Source of the DNA: CBDBJR01 sp965206445
GTDB lineage: Bacteria > Pseudomonadota > Gammaproteobacteria > Arenicellales > Poriferihabitantaceae
Assembly: GCA_965206445.1 (NCBI GenBank)
Contig: CBDBJR010000002.1
Location: 558,001-622,000 of the forward strand
Direction of reading: 5' to 3'
DNA: 64,000 nt
The notes beneath the pieces were generated by a model. It was not told where the DNA came from. It made no database searches and was given only the letters and a program-made list of their open reading frames with translations. Below are positions 55,010-63,562 of the stretch, piece after piece (position 1 is the first letter of the stretch; every line of letters starts with the position of its first letter). A program made the position numbers and the translations under genes.

Positions 55010-55801
55010 GTGGATATCGATCAGATTATTACAATTGCGGTGGCCGCCGGTCGGCAGATTCTCGACGTTTACCATGCCGATTTCGCGGTGGAGCATAAGA
55101 CCGACGGCTCGCCGCTGACGCTGGCAGACCAGCGCGCGCATCGGCTGATCAGCCGCCGTTTGGCCGCGTTGCAGCCGTCCATCCCGGTGCTGTCGGAAGA
55201 ATCGACGCCGCTACCGGCGTTCCCGCTACGCCGGCAGTGGCCGCGGTTGTGGCTGGTTGACCCGCTCGACGGCACCCGGGAGTTTGTCAAGCGCAACGGC
55301 GAGTTCACCGTCAATATTGCCTTGATCGAAGGCCATGCGCCAGTGCTCGGCGTCGTCCATGCCCCGGTCACCGGGGTGACCTATGCGGGGCAGGCGGGGG
55401 CCGGTGCGTTCAGCATCGAGGCCGACGGACAGCGACGGCCCATCACCACCCGGCGGTTCAATCCGGCGGCGGCGGTCATGGTCGCCAGTCGCTCACATGC
55501 CGGGGCTGAAATCGATCGTTTTCACGCGCGACTGCAACAGCAGGCCGACACAGTCGAGATCATGCGCATCGGCAGCTCGCTAAAACTCTGCCTGGTGGCC
55601 GCCGGCGAGGCCGATATCTATCCGCGCCTCGGGCCGACCAGCGAATGGGACACCGCCGCCGCACATGCAGTCCTGCTGGCCGCCGGCGGGCGACTGTGCG
55701 ATTTGGCCGGCGTCGAGCTGCACTACAATAAACCCGATATCCTCAACCCGCATTTCCTGGCAATTGGTGATCAGGGGGTGGGTTGGCTTGATCTGTTATA
55801 G
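55010..55801 (+). CDS. cysQ: 3'(2'),5'-bisphosphate nucleotidase CysQ
   Basis: Lithium-sensitive-type phosphatase of 263 residues that converts PAP to AMP. The Mg-site motifs are present: Glu in LSEES, DPLDGTREF, and WDTAAAHAVLLAAGG at the C-terminal metal site. The start is GTG 55010. PAP is the by-product of the sulfotransferase reaction, so this gene complements the sulfation cassette at 3-6 kb although it is far away. Confidence 0.92.
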   Translation: MDIDQIITIAVAAGRQILDVYHADFAVEHKTDGSPLTLADQRAHRLISRRLAALQPSIPVLSEESTPLPAFPLRRQWPRLWLVDPLDGTREFVKRNGEFTVNIALIEGHAPVLGVVHAPVTGVTYAGQAGAGAFSIEADGQRRPITTRRFNPAAAVMVASRSHAGAEIDRFHARLQQQADTVEIMRIGSSLKLCLVAAGEADIYPRLGPTSEWDTAAAHAVLLAAGGRLCDLAGVELHYNKPDILNPHFLAIGDQGVGWLDLL

Positions 55802-55821
55802 CAGCGATGATTAGGCCGTGC

Positions 55822-55962
55822 GAGTGCCCTCACCCCGGCCCTCTCCCAAAGGGAGAGGGAGTTTCCGGTTATCCCAGAGAGGAAAGGCGTTTGGGAGCTT
55901 TAGCCCTCTCCCTTTGGGAGAGGGTTGGGTGAGGGCAGGCAGGCACACATCTATAACAGCGC
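55822..55962. repeat. Dispersed hairpin element, inverted copy of the one near 2.2 kb
   Basis: Arms CCCTCACCCCGGCCCTCTCCC-type and GGGAGAGGGTTGGGTGAGGG bracket a short core; the outer end GGCACACATCTATAACA matches the reverse of the 2166-2190 end. The spacer 55802-56160 otherwise holds only a second short repeat (GGCATAGACTCACCGG then TTGCACTTC) at about 55996-56040. Confidence 0.75.
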
Positions 55963-56160
55963 ACCACTCGACCCATCAAGCGACAACCGACATGGCCCGG
56001 CATAGACTCACCGGCTTGCACTTCAGGGTTGAATCCACCAATCCCTACCCGGTGCTGAAATTTGCGGTGGGAACGGGTTTAATCTCACCGCCAATATTGT
56101 TGTATCGAGGCCCCCGCCTGGCCGGGATTTACCAACGAATCACTCCGGGAGGGTGAAAAC

Positions 56161-56856
56161 ATGAAATTCCCTTTTTCTCTGTTACTCGCCGCCATTGTAC
56201 TCGTCCCGTTGTCGGCAACCGACGCCGATGACGCGGTTGGAAAAAAGGCTTGTGCACTTGTGCAGGATGCATACGACGCTTGCCCGGATGGTATATGCAA
56301 GGCGGCGGTCGTAACACTAAACCGGGACGACCCGGGCTGCCCTGTCAAGTTAGACCCGGTCTCGCGGGCCGCACCCGATAGCTCCCCATTTGACAAGCCA
56401 ATCAGTGCGCTGGCAACCACAAAAATGCCCATCGTGGAAAACCTGAAGGCAGCCCTCGCAAAACTGAAAAGCGGCGGCGAATCCGGCAACAGTACAGCCG
56501 CCCCCGAAACCCCAAATCCGGAGCGAACCACACGGCAACCGGCTGCCGACGACGGAGCCGTAAGTGACCCGTTCGCCGCCGACACCGCCCCCACCAACGC
56601 AGACCTCGGCCAGTTTTACGCACTGGAAAAACAACGCAAGGACCGCGAGGAACAAGAGCATCGTGAAAGAGAATGGCAGAGAGAGCAGGAACGTCAGCAA
56701 GCCCAGCAACAGCAGGCAAGGCGGGAAGAAGAACAGCGGGCAACACGAGCACAGGAACAAAGCCGGCAACGACAGGATGCCTGGACCAGTGCCATCAATA
56801 TCCTCGAGACACTGGTGGAAATCAAAGAAATCAAGGAGCGCCGTCAGCAGGAGTAA
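56161..56856 (+). CDS. Secreted protein with Arg/Gln-rich coiled coil
   Basis: Protein of 231 residues with a Sec signal peptide (FPFSLLLAAIVLVPLSA), four cysteines in the next ~50 residues, a Pro/Thr-rich linker, and a long charged helix from about 155 to 215 (EQEHREREWQREQERQQAQQ pattern), probably a coiled coil. The ATG is preceded by GGGAGGG. Function unknown. It opens the accessory cluster of secreted repeat proteins. Confidence 0.6.
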   Translation: MKFPFSLLLAAIVLVPLSATDADDAVGKKACALVQDAYDACPDGICKAAVVTLNRDDPGCPVKLDPVSRAAPDSSPFDKPISALATTKMPIVENLKAALAKLKSGGESGNSTAAPETPNPERTTRQPAADDGAVSDPFAADTAPTNADLGQFYALEKQRKDREEQEHREREWQREQERQQAQQQQARREEEQRATRAQEQSRQRQDAWTSAINILETLVEIKEIKERRQQE

Positions 56857-57012
56857 CAACTATCCGGGCACTTGTGCAGTCACTAACCCTGCTGGTACTG
56901 TTCAGCTTATGGTCGAACCCGACCGTGCCAATACAAATGAAACTGTTCGGCGTTTGGCGTCGAACTTTCGTGCGACAACCATGAATCAATTAGATTTTAC
57001 TGAGAAAAACCG

Positions 57013-57822
57013 ATGAAAACAAAATTCTGTGCCTTTTTACTCCTGCTGACACTCGGCGGCGGCGCACATGCCGCCACCTTGTCGGACACCGCACAAGCCG
57101 CCGTGCTGAGCAAAAAAATCATTGCCGCCTACACCGCTGAAGACTATGCGACGACGACAAAACTGTTTATGGAGTACGATCAACTGGATGCCGCCCTGCC
57201 GTTGCCCCTGATGCTGGTGCGCGTACGGGCTTATTATCACCTCGGCGAATTTGGCGCCGCGTATCAATTACTCGGCGATTACCTGAACCTCGCCTCACCT
57301 GACTCGCCGGATTATGATACTGCGCTGGATATGTATATTGCGCTGGAAGCAAAAGCCGAAGCCGAAGCCGAAGCCGAGATTGCCAGATTTGCCGAGGCGA
57401 TAGGTCACCAACCTTCGCCGACGGGAAGGGATGCCAATGGCTGGACTGACTTGCATCGTGCTGCACGGGAAAACCTGCGCGAAGTCGCCGCCCTGCTGCT
57501 TGAAAAAGGCGCGGCGGTGAATGCGAAGGACAATGATGGGGATACGCCGCTACATGATGCGGCACGGAGCAACGCCCGCGAGGTCGCCGCCCTGCTGCTT
57601 GAAAAAGGCGCGGCGGTAAATGCGGAGGACGATAATGGGTTAACGCCGCTACATTCTGCGGCATCGAGTAACGCCCGAGATACCGCCGTCCTGTTGCTTA
57701 AAAAAGGCGCGGCGGTGAATGCGAAGGCCAGGTTTTATGGGACTACGCCGTTAGCTATAGCGCTAGAATACGACGCCAATGAAACCGCCGCCTTGCTCCG
57801 CCAACACGGCGGCAAAGAGTAG
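57013..57822 (+). CDS. Secreted ankyrin-repeat protein
   Basis: Protein of 269 residues: signal peptide (FCAFLLLLTLGGGAHA), a ~100-residue helical TPR-like region (AYYHLGEFGAAYQLLGDY), an EAEAEAEAE run, then about four ankyrin repeats (DANGWTDLHRAARENLREVA, DGDTPLHDAARSN, NGLTPLHSAASSN). The repeat DNA is very uniform, implying recent expansion. It shares the WTDLH module with the large ankyrin protein downstream. Such proteins can bind other proteins, including host proteins in symbionts. Confidence 0.8.
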   Translation: MKTKFCAFLLLLTLGGGAHAATLSDTAQAAVLSKKIIAAYTAEDYATTTKLFMEYDQLDAALPLPLMLVRVRAYYHLGEFGAAYQLLGDYLNLASPDSPDYDTALDMYIALEAKAEAEAEAEIARFAEAIGHQPSPTGRDANGWTDLHRAARENLREVAALLLEKGAAVNAKDNDGDTPLHDAARSNAREVAALLLEKGAAVNAEDDNGLTPLHSAASSNARDTAVLLLKKGAAVNAKARFYGTTPLAIALEYDANETAALLRQHGGKE

Positions 57823-57827
57823 GTCGC

Positions 57828-58013
57828 GCTTCGCCCGCCGCAAATCCGACCGTTACTGATTCGCTGACTGTCTTGCCGTCAGGCTTGAATTTCAACACTG
57901 GCGCCAACGAGGGCGTAGTGAGTGACACAATTGATGCGAATACGCTCGGCACCTGCGCGGTGACGTATCGCGTGCGCGACCGATACAGCCACACCGACAG
58001 AAAAATGTCTTGA
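57828..58013 (+). pseudogene. Remnant of an Ig-like surface-protein domain
   Basis: A 61-codon open stretch without a start, ending at TGA 58011. It reads NPTVTDSLTVLPSGLNF and CAVTYRVRDRYSH, the pattern of putative-Ig domains (LPxGLxFN and TVTDxD). The rest of the 57823-58260 spacer holds a short dispersed repeat (58040-58080) and two imperfect 42-bp repeats at 58099-58181. Confidence 0.4.
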
Positions 58014-58098
58014 CACAAAAGCGCCAAATCAAGCCTCGCCTTATCCGGCATAACACCACTGGTTGCACTTCGGGGTTGACCGCAGATCTGTACATTAG

Positions 58099-58181
58099 CT
58101 TGACATTCCCCGCAATATTAGAAAAAATTCATCACAAGGGCTTGACATGCCCCGAAATGTCGGGGAAAATCCATCACAAAG
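58099..58181. repeat. Two imperfect 42-bp direct repeats
   Basis: Units begin CTTGACAT at 58099 and 58141 and end CATCACAA. Both start with a -35-like TTGACA and contain CCCCG inverted to CGGGG in the second unit. They could be a small regulatory array before the ankyrin gene. Confidence 0.6.
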
Positions 58182-58260
58182 ACGGCATAAGCTCAGAAAC
58201 CTTTAGCAGTCCGCACCAATGAGGTTCGCTACGGCGAATCCGCCATACTGACGTACACCA

Positions 58261-60402
58261 ATGGAATATACAATTTCAAGCATGACGCAAGGTTGCAAGC
58301 GGGACGCAAACCCCGCCCATTTTTCACTTGGTGTTTTGTTCAACACACCGAAAAACCGCCTGCGCACAAAATATGTGACGGCGGCTATACTGATAACAGC
58401 GCTGGTTGCATCGGCACTGTTACCCGGCGGCATACAAACCGCCCAGACCGCACAACCCACCTGCTCCGATGATGAAGTCCTCCAGCTTACGGCAGAGGTC
58501 GGACGCTTTACAGCAAAAGTCGGACGCCCGCCTTCGTCGACGAAAAAGGATGCCAACGGCTGGACTGACTTGCACTACGCCGCCGCTTTGAACCTCACAT
58601 CTTTGGCAAAATGCCTGTTGCTGTTGCAACCCAATGCCAAAGTAGATCCAAAATTAAAATCTGATAACAAGCCTCTTACAGATGAATTAAAGAAAATACT
58701 ACACCAATTCGGGAAAAATTACGATGATTGGAATAGGGGGGGAGAAACGCCGCTACATATTTCGGCAAAGGAAAACGCCCGCGAGACCGCCGCCCTGTTG
58801 ATTGAAAAAGGCGCAGATGTGAATGCGGAGACCGATGATAGGAGGACGCCGCTACATATTGCAGCAAAGGAAAACGCCCACGAGACCGCCGCCCTGTTGA
58901 TTGAAAAAGGCGCAGATGTGAATGCGGAGACCGATGATAGGAGGACGCCGTTACATATTGCGGTACAGGAAAACGCCCGGGATATTGCCGCTCTGTTGAT
59001 TGAAAAAGGCGCAGAGGTGGATGCGAAGGACAATGATGGGAATACGCCGTTAGCTGTAGCGCTAGAATACAACGCTGATGAAATCATGGCCTTGCTTCAC
59101 TTTACAACAGAGGTCGGACGCCCGTTTTCGCCGATGGCAAAGGATGCCAACGACTGGACTGACTTGCACTACGCTGCCGCTTTGAACTTCACATTTCTGG
59201 CGAAATCGCTGTTGCAATCCGACGCTGAGGTAAATGCCAGATTAAAACTCGATGGCAAGCCATTTACGGATAAATTGAAGGTAACACTGCGTCGATTCAA
59301 GAAAGATTATGATGACTGGAATAGGGATAGGGAAACGCCGCTACATTTTGCGGCAAAGGAAAATGCCTACGAGACTGCCGCCCTGTTGATTGAAAAAGGC
59401 GCGGAGGTGAATGCGGAGACTTTCTATAAGGAGTGGACGCCGCTACATTTTGCGGCAAAGGAAGATGCTCGCAAGACCGCCGCCATGCTGCTTAAAAAAG
59501 GCGCGGCGGTGAATGCGAAGACCTTCGATGAGGAGTGGACACCACTACATTTTGCGGCAAAGGAAAATTATCACGAGACCGCTGCCCTGCTGCTTAAAAA
59601 CGGCGCGGAGGTGAATGCGAAGACATTCTATACGGAATGGACGCCGCTACATTTTGCTGCAAAGGAAGATGCCAGAGATACCGCCGCCCTGCTGCTTAAA
59701 AACGACGCGGCGGTGAATGCGAAGAGCGATGATGGGAAGACGCCGTTAGCTGTAGCGTTAGAATACAGCGCCGATAAAACCGCCGACTTGCTCCGCCATT
59801 GCCACCTCGCCGATGAAATCGCCCAGTTTGCGACCGAGGTCAGACGCCTACCTTCGCCGACGGAAAAGGATGACAACGACTGGACTGACTTGCACTACGC
59901 CGCCGCTTTGAACCTCCCATTTCTGGCAAAATATCTGTTGCAATCCGACGCCAAAGCAGATGCTGAATTAAAATCCAAGGAAAGACTGCGCCGATTCGAG
60001 AAAGATTATGATGATTGTAGGCTTAGGGAAACGCCGCTATATATTGTGGCAAAGGAAAACACCCACGAGACTGCCGCCCCGCTGCTTGAAAAAGATGCAG
60101 TGGTGGATGCGAAGAACAAGGATGGGGAGACGACGCCGCTACATATTGCGGCAAAGGAAAACGCCCACGAGACCGCCGCCCTGCTGCTTGAAAAAGGTGC
60201 AGCGGTGAATGCGGAGAACAAGGATAAGGAGACGCCGCTACATTTTGCGGCATGGAAAAACGCCCACGCTGTAGCGGAACTCCTGTTGAATAAGGGCGCA
60301 GATGTGAATGCAAGGAGTAAGGATGGCGATACGCCGTTGGACCTTGCAGTGGGTAAAACAGCAGCATTGTTGCGCTCGCACGGCGGGCGTAGCGGACACT
60401 AA
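58261..60402 (+). CDS. Large ankyrin-repeat protein with internal triplication
   Basis: Protein of up to 713 residues with one hydrophobic segment at about 40-60 (YVTAAILITALVASALLPG) that may be a signal anchor; the true start could be nearer to it. The rest is a chain of ankyrin repeats in three large modules beginning at WTDLHYAAALN near 58559, 59156 and 59879. Individual repeats (ETPLHFAAKENAHETAALLL) are nearly identical at DNA level. Expression, targets and export are not evident. It lies in the accessory cluster with other repeat proteins. Confidence 0.8.
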   Translation: MEYTISSMTQGCKRDANPAHFSLGVLFNTPKNRLRTKYVTAAILITALVASALLPGGIQTAQTAQPTCSDDEVLQLTAEVGRFTAKVGRPPSSTKKDANGWTDLHYAAALNLTSLAKCLLLLQPNAKVDPKLKSDNKPLTDELKKILHQFGKNYDDWNRGGETPLHISAKENARETAALLIEKGADVNAETDDRRTPLHIAAKENAHETAALLIEKGADVNAETDDRRTPLHIAVQENARDIAALLIEKGAEVDAKDNDGNTPLAVALEYNADEIMALLHFTTEVGRPFSPMAKDANDWTDLHYAAALNFTFLAKSLLQSDAEVNARLKLDGKPFTDKLKVTLRRFKKDYDDWNRDRETPLHFAAKENAYETAALLIEKGAEVNAETFYKEWTPLHFAAKEDARKTAAMLLKKGAAVNAKTFDEEWTPLHFAAKENYHETAALLLKNGAEVNAKTFYTEWTPLHFAAKEDARDTAALLLKNDAAVNAKSDDGKTPLAVALEYSADKTADLLRHCHLADEIAQFATEVRRLPSPTEKDDNDWTDLHYAAALNLPFLAKYLLQSDAKADAELKSKERLRRFEKDYDDCRLRETPLYIVAKENTHETAAPLLEKDAVVDAKNKDGETTPLHIAAKENAHETAALLLEKGAAVNAENKDKETPLHFAAWKNAHAVAELLLNKGADVNARSKDGDTPLDLAVGKTAALLRSHGGRSGH

Positions 60403-60476
60403 TTCGGTGGTTGGTATAGCACTTCCTGCTATCGAAGCCGCTCAATGACTGATCACTAACTAAGAGGAATTTTATC

Positions 60477-60825
60477 ATGACTGACTGTCTCCATGCCCTG
60501 CCCGCAAGCCACGAGTTGAGCAGGTACACATAGTAGTGAGTGTTCGGCGCCGGCGGTTTCGACATTACCTCCTGCTACGCTTGGGATATTCACTTGGACA
60601 AGCCGATTGCGGTCAAGGAATACCTGTCCAACGAGTTTTCCTTGTGCACTGCCACCACGATGGCCAGGCCCAGGTTCACCTCGGACGAGGACGATTACCA
60701 ATGGCGTCTGGAGCGCTTTCCCGGACGAGGTGTGCGCCCTTTGGGGGCCGATTTCTACTTCATTCATCCGCATGCCTCTTGGGGGTGTGGCACCAATAGA
60801 ATACCAACGGATTGATACGGAAGGA
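60477..60825 (+). pseudogene. Eukaryotic-like Ser/Thr protein kinase, N-terminal pseudogene
   Basis: From ATG 60477 (ribosome site AGAGGA) the frame reads MTDCLHALPASHELSRYT, then three consecutive stops TAG TAG TGA at 60531-60539, and then in the same frame FGAGGFDIT and LDKPIAVKEYLSNEFSL. This is the glycine loop and the VAIKEYLP lysine region of bacterial Hanks-type kinases. After EDDYQWRLERFP the frame shifts (continuing DEVCALWGP in another frame), and the catalytic core is absent. The rest of the 60403-61054 spacer shows nothing convincing. Confidence 0.8.
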
Positions 60826-61054
60826 TTTTCCAGGGATCTGCGACTTTGCTACTATCACCCTCTTGCAGTTGGCCCGAGCAGCCCACCAACTCAATCATTG
60901 ACCGTAAAATTTTTTGACATGAAAACGCCAAATCAAGAGTCATTCAGTACTAGATCAACCTGTTCTGGGTTTCGATGGATGAATGCATGGAGAGGCAGGG
61001 GTGTGGGGTTTTTTATTATACCCAGTCTAGCCTGATAACCGTTCGGGTAATAAT

Positions 61055-63136
61055 ATGAATGCGACGGAAAACGACAAAAATAGCCAAAGTGAAGCGGTAC
61101 GAATTTATGAGAAGTCATCGGAGAACAACCGGAACCTGCTCCTGTTTTACTTGATTGCCATCGTCTATATTATTATTATCGTTGCTACCACTACCGATCT
61201 TAAATTGCTTTTACCCGCAAGCTTTATAAGCCTGCCTGTGCTTTCCGTTGGCATACCATTAACTTATTTCTATGCGCTTTCCTCACCACTGGTGCTGATT
61301 CTTCACTTTAATCTTTTATACAACACCGCAGAGCATCAGAAGAAAATCAAGCAATGGGAAAAGGAAGAGTCTATTAATCTTTTACACAGCACCATAGAAC
61401 ATCAGAATAAAATCAAGCAATGGGAAAAAGAAGAGTTTATTTTCTCCTATCTTATGCATCCGTATGCTTTTGATTTTGCATATTTATCTCCATCGGGGAG
61501 GTGGGGTAAGATATTGGTATTGTCAACTGACTTCTTATTATATTTTCTAGCCCCGCTCTGTTTGCTCTATATCCAATTCAGATTTTCTGATTACCAAAGC
61601 TTTTGGTATTCTTCTTGGCACTTTATCTGTTTATTGGCTGATTTATATTTTCTTGTTCTTTTCTTTAATCAGACTCATAACTTGAGTGAGGCTCATAAAT
61701 CGAGCAGCAAAAAACGGGGCAGTAACGACAGTAACGACAGTAACGACAGTAACGACAGTAACGACAGTAACGACAGTAACGACAGTAACGACAGTAACGA
61801 CGTGGCGGTATTTTTGAGGTTTTTTAAATATATCGGCAAACTTCTTAAAGATTCTGTGATTACTCTGATTAAAGATATCGGAAAACTTCGTAAAGAAGAT
61901 GGCATAATATCTTTTTTTATTGCTCTGATTTTTCTCATTGGTATCGCCAATTTCTTGATTGTTGGGATGCTTCAATGTAATACGACTATCAAATGGCTCA
62001 ATGAGTTTATTGCCCCTAATATTACTATACCTCCAGGGACTAAAATACAAAAGCAGAATCTGGAAGAGCTTAAACTCATAGCAATCCAAATCGACACAAG
62101 TAAAACAAAAGCCTGGATAGACCATGGGGGAAATTATAATCTGAGTGGCCGGCAACTTGTGTTTTCTGATTTTAGTGATAGTTATATGCAGAAAATCATA
62201 TTGGAAAATGCCTATTTACAAGGCTCAAATATGCAGAGAGCACAAATGCAGGGTGCTAAGATGAGTGGCGCAAGATTGCAGGGTGCTAATATGGAAAAAG
62301 CACAATTGCAGGGTGCTGATATATGGAACGCAAAATTGCAGGGTGCTTATATGAAAGAAGCAGAATTGCAGGGTGCTAATATAGGAAAAGCAAGATTGCA
62401 GGGTGCTTATATGAACGACGCAAAATTGCAGGGTGCTTATATGAACGACGCAAAATTGCAGGGTGCTTATATGGAGAATGCACAATTGCAGGGTGCTGAT
62501 ATGCGCCGCGCACAATTGCAGGGTGCTGATATGCGCCGCGCACAATTGCAGGGTGCTGATATGCTCCTCGCACAATTGCAGGGTGCTGATATGGAAAAAG
62601 CAGAATTGCAGGGTGCTTATATGCGCGGCGCACAATTGCAGGGTGCTGATATGCGCGGCGCACAATTGCAGGGTGCTGATATTGGGATGGTAAAATTCTC
62701 CGGTGCGGATATGGATAAAGCAAATCTCAGAGGAAGTTTTTGCAAAGAAAAAAAATATGATAAATTTTTTGATCGAATCAATGCTCGCATAAGGAAGAGA
62801 GGGCTAGAAGGGTGTAACACGACGGATGACAGTCAGTTTGGGGTGTTGGATGAAGGCACTGCATGCAGAATTATTAAGAGTTTGCGCAGTGACGGGAACG
62901 TCTCCGAGGGAATTATGGATAAGATAGAAAAGAGTATAAGTAATAGAGTTAATAAAGCATCCTCTATGGTGAAAGTCGAGAAAGGAAGGTTAAAATTCAA
63001 AGAGGCATGTGAGATTATTGCAGATTGGTCTGAAAATTTAGAATATGCACCCGAATTGAAAAAGACTTTCGCGGACTGGATCAATACTGAGGCTGGTAAA
63101 AAATCCAGATTAAAAGAGTGCTCTATCGCAATTTAA
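61055..63136 (+). CDS. Membrane protein with SND repeat tract and pentapeptide-repeat domain
   Basis: Protein of 693 residues. Four or five hydrophobic segments lie in the first ~210 and at about 285-310. A short duplication KIKQWEKEE occurs twice near 95-130. A tract of nine SND tripeptides (about 223-249) sits in a cytoplasmic-type loop. Residues about 385-550 are pentapeptide repeats of the A(Q/E/K)LQG-A(D/Y)M type, which fold into a right-handed helix. A charged C-terminal domain of about 140 residues follows. Its AT-rich composition differs from the chromosome. Function unknown. Confidence 0.75.
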   Translation: MNATENDKNSQSEAVRIYEKSSENNRNLLLFYLIAIVYIIIIVATTTDLKLLLPASFISLPVLSVGIPLTYFYALSSPLVLILHFNLLYNTAEHQKKIKQWEKEESINLLHSTIEHQNKIKQWEKEEFIFSYLMHPYAFDFAYLSPSGRWGKILVLSTDFLLYFLAPLCLLYIQFRFSDYQSFWYSSWHFICLLADLYFLVLFFNQTHNLSEAHKSSSKKRGSNDSNDSNDSNDSNDSNDSNDSNDSNDVAVFLRFFKYIGKLLKDSVITLIKDIGKLRKEDGIISFFIALIFLIGIANFLIVGMLQCNTTIKWLNEFIAPNITIPPGTKIQKQNLEELKLIAIQIDTSKTKAWIDHGGNYNLSGRQLVFSDFSDSYMQKIILENAYLQGSNMQRAQMQGAKMSGARLQGANMEKAQLQGADIWNAKLQGAYMKEAELQGANIGKARLQGAYMNDAKLQGAYMNDAKLQGAYMENAQLQGADMRRAQLQGADMRRAQLQGADMLLAQLQGADMEKAELQGAYMRGAQLQGADMRGAQLQGADIGMVKFSGADMDKANLRGSFCKEKKYDKFFDRINARIRKRGLEGCNTTDDSQFGVLDEGTACRIIKSLRSDGNVSEGIMDKIEKSISNRVNKASSMVKVEKGRLKFKEACEIIADWSENLEYAPELKKTFADWINTEAGKKSRLKECSIAI
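61721..61801 (+). repeat. Nine perfect 9-bp repeats encoding SND
   Basis: AGTAACGAC is repeated nine times without error. As the unit is a multiple of three, slippage would change linker length without breaking the frame. Confidence 0.95.
62218..62697 (+). repeat. About sixteen 30-bp repeats encoding pentapeptide pairs
   Basis: Units follow TTGCAGGGTGCTGATATG plus twelve variable bases ending in GCA. Each unit codes for two pentapeptides. Several adjacent units are identical, which implies homogenisation by recombination. Confidence 0.9.
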
Positions 63137-63352
63137 GGTTAGAGCGCCCTGTCAATCTTCCGAAAAATTGACAGCGTAAAAGGAGGATAAACCACATTCT
63201 CCAGATCGAATTACACCATAAATCGGTGGATGAAGGCAGTTGTGGTCGGTCTAACGACCATTCTGGGAAATACTTTATGCCGAATAAATGGTTATCCGGC
63301 ATAGGCGGACTGGTTGCACTTCGGAGTTGAATCCACCGACCTATATAGCCAC

Positions 63353-63381
63353 TTGACAATGCGATATACAGGTATTATAAG
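63353..63381 (+). promoter_or_regulatory. Near-consensus sigma-70 promoter of the 5S-like RNA
   Basis: TTGACA at 63353-63358, a 17-base spacer, and TATAAG at 63376-63381. Transcription would start near 63388, about 27 bases before the 5S-like sequence. A dispersed repeat element ends just upstream (about 63292-63343). Confidence 0.65.
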
Positions 63382-63414
63382 GTTTGTAAGCAGGATTGTT
63401 TCTGCTTTGACAGG

Positions 63415-63535
63415 TTTGTCTGACGGAAACAGGGTACTGATACCACCCGAGCCCATTTCGAACTCGTAAGTGAAACAGTACATCGATGATAACAGTACGA
63501 GGTTTCCTCGCGTGAGAGTAGACCACTATGGGGCC
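63415..63535 (+). rRNA. Orphan, diverged 5S rRNA-like gene
   Basis: The sequence keeps the order and core of 5S rRNA: ACCACCCGAGCCCAT, TTCGAACTC, AAGTGAAAC, CGATGATA, and GAGAGTAG. Helix pairing is kept with changed bases: GTACTG (63434-63439) pairs with CAGTAC (63476-63481), and CGAGG (63498-63502) with CCTCG (63506-63510). The terminal stem does not close: the 5' end TTGTCTGACGG has no complement in the 3' end ACCACTATGGGGCC. No 16S or 23S genes are near. It is either a degraded 5S copy or a 5S-derived RNA with its own promoter. Confidence 0.55.
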
Positions 63536-63562
63536 TTTTATATCTGAAATTGGAGGAGGTGT

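Noticed and set aside
62225..62665. Minus-strand frame of repeated HISTLQLC-type residues
   Set aside because: It is the antisense reading of the 30-bp pentapeptide repeats and has no start signal or independent conservation.
63137..63535. Full ribosomal RNA operon
   Set aside because: Only the 5S-like part is present; the 280 bases upstream contain a dispersed repeat and a promoter, not 23S sequence.
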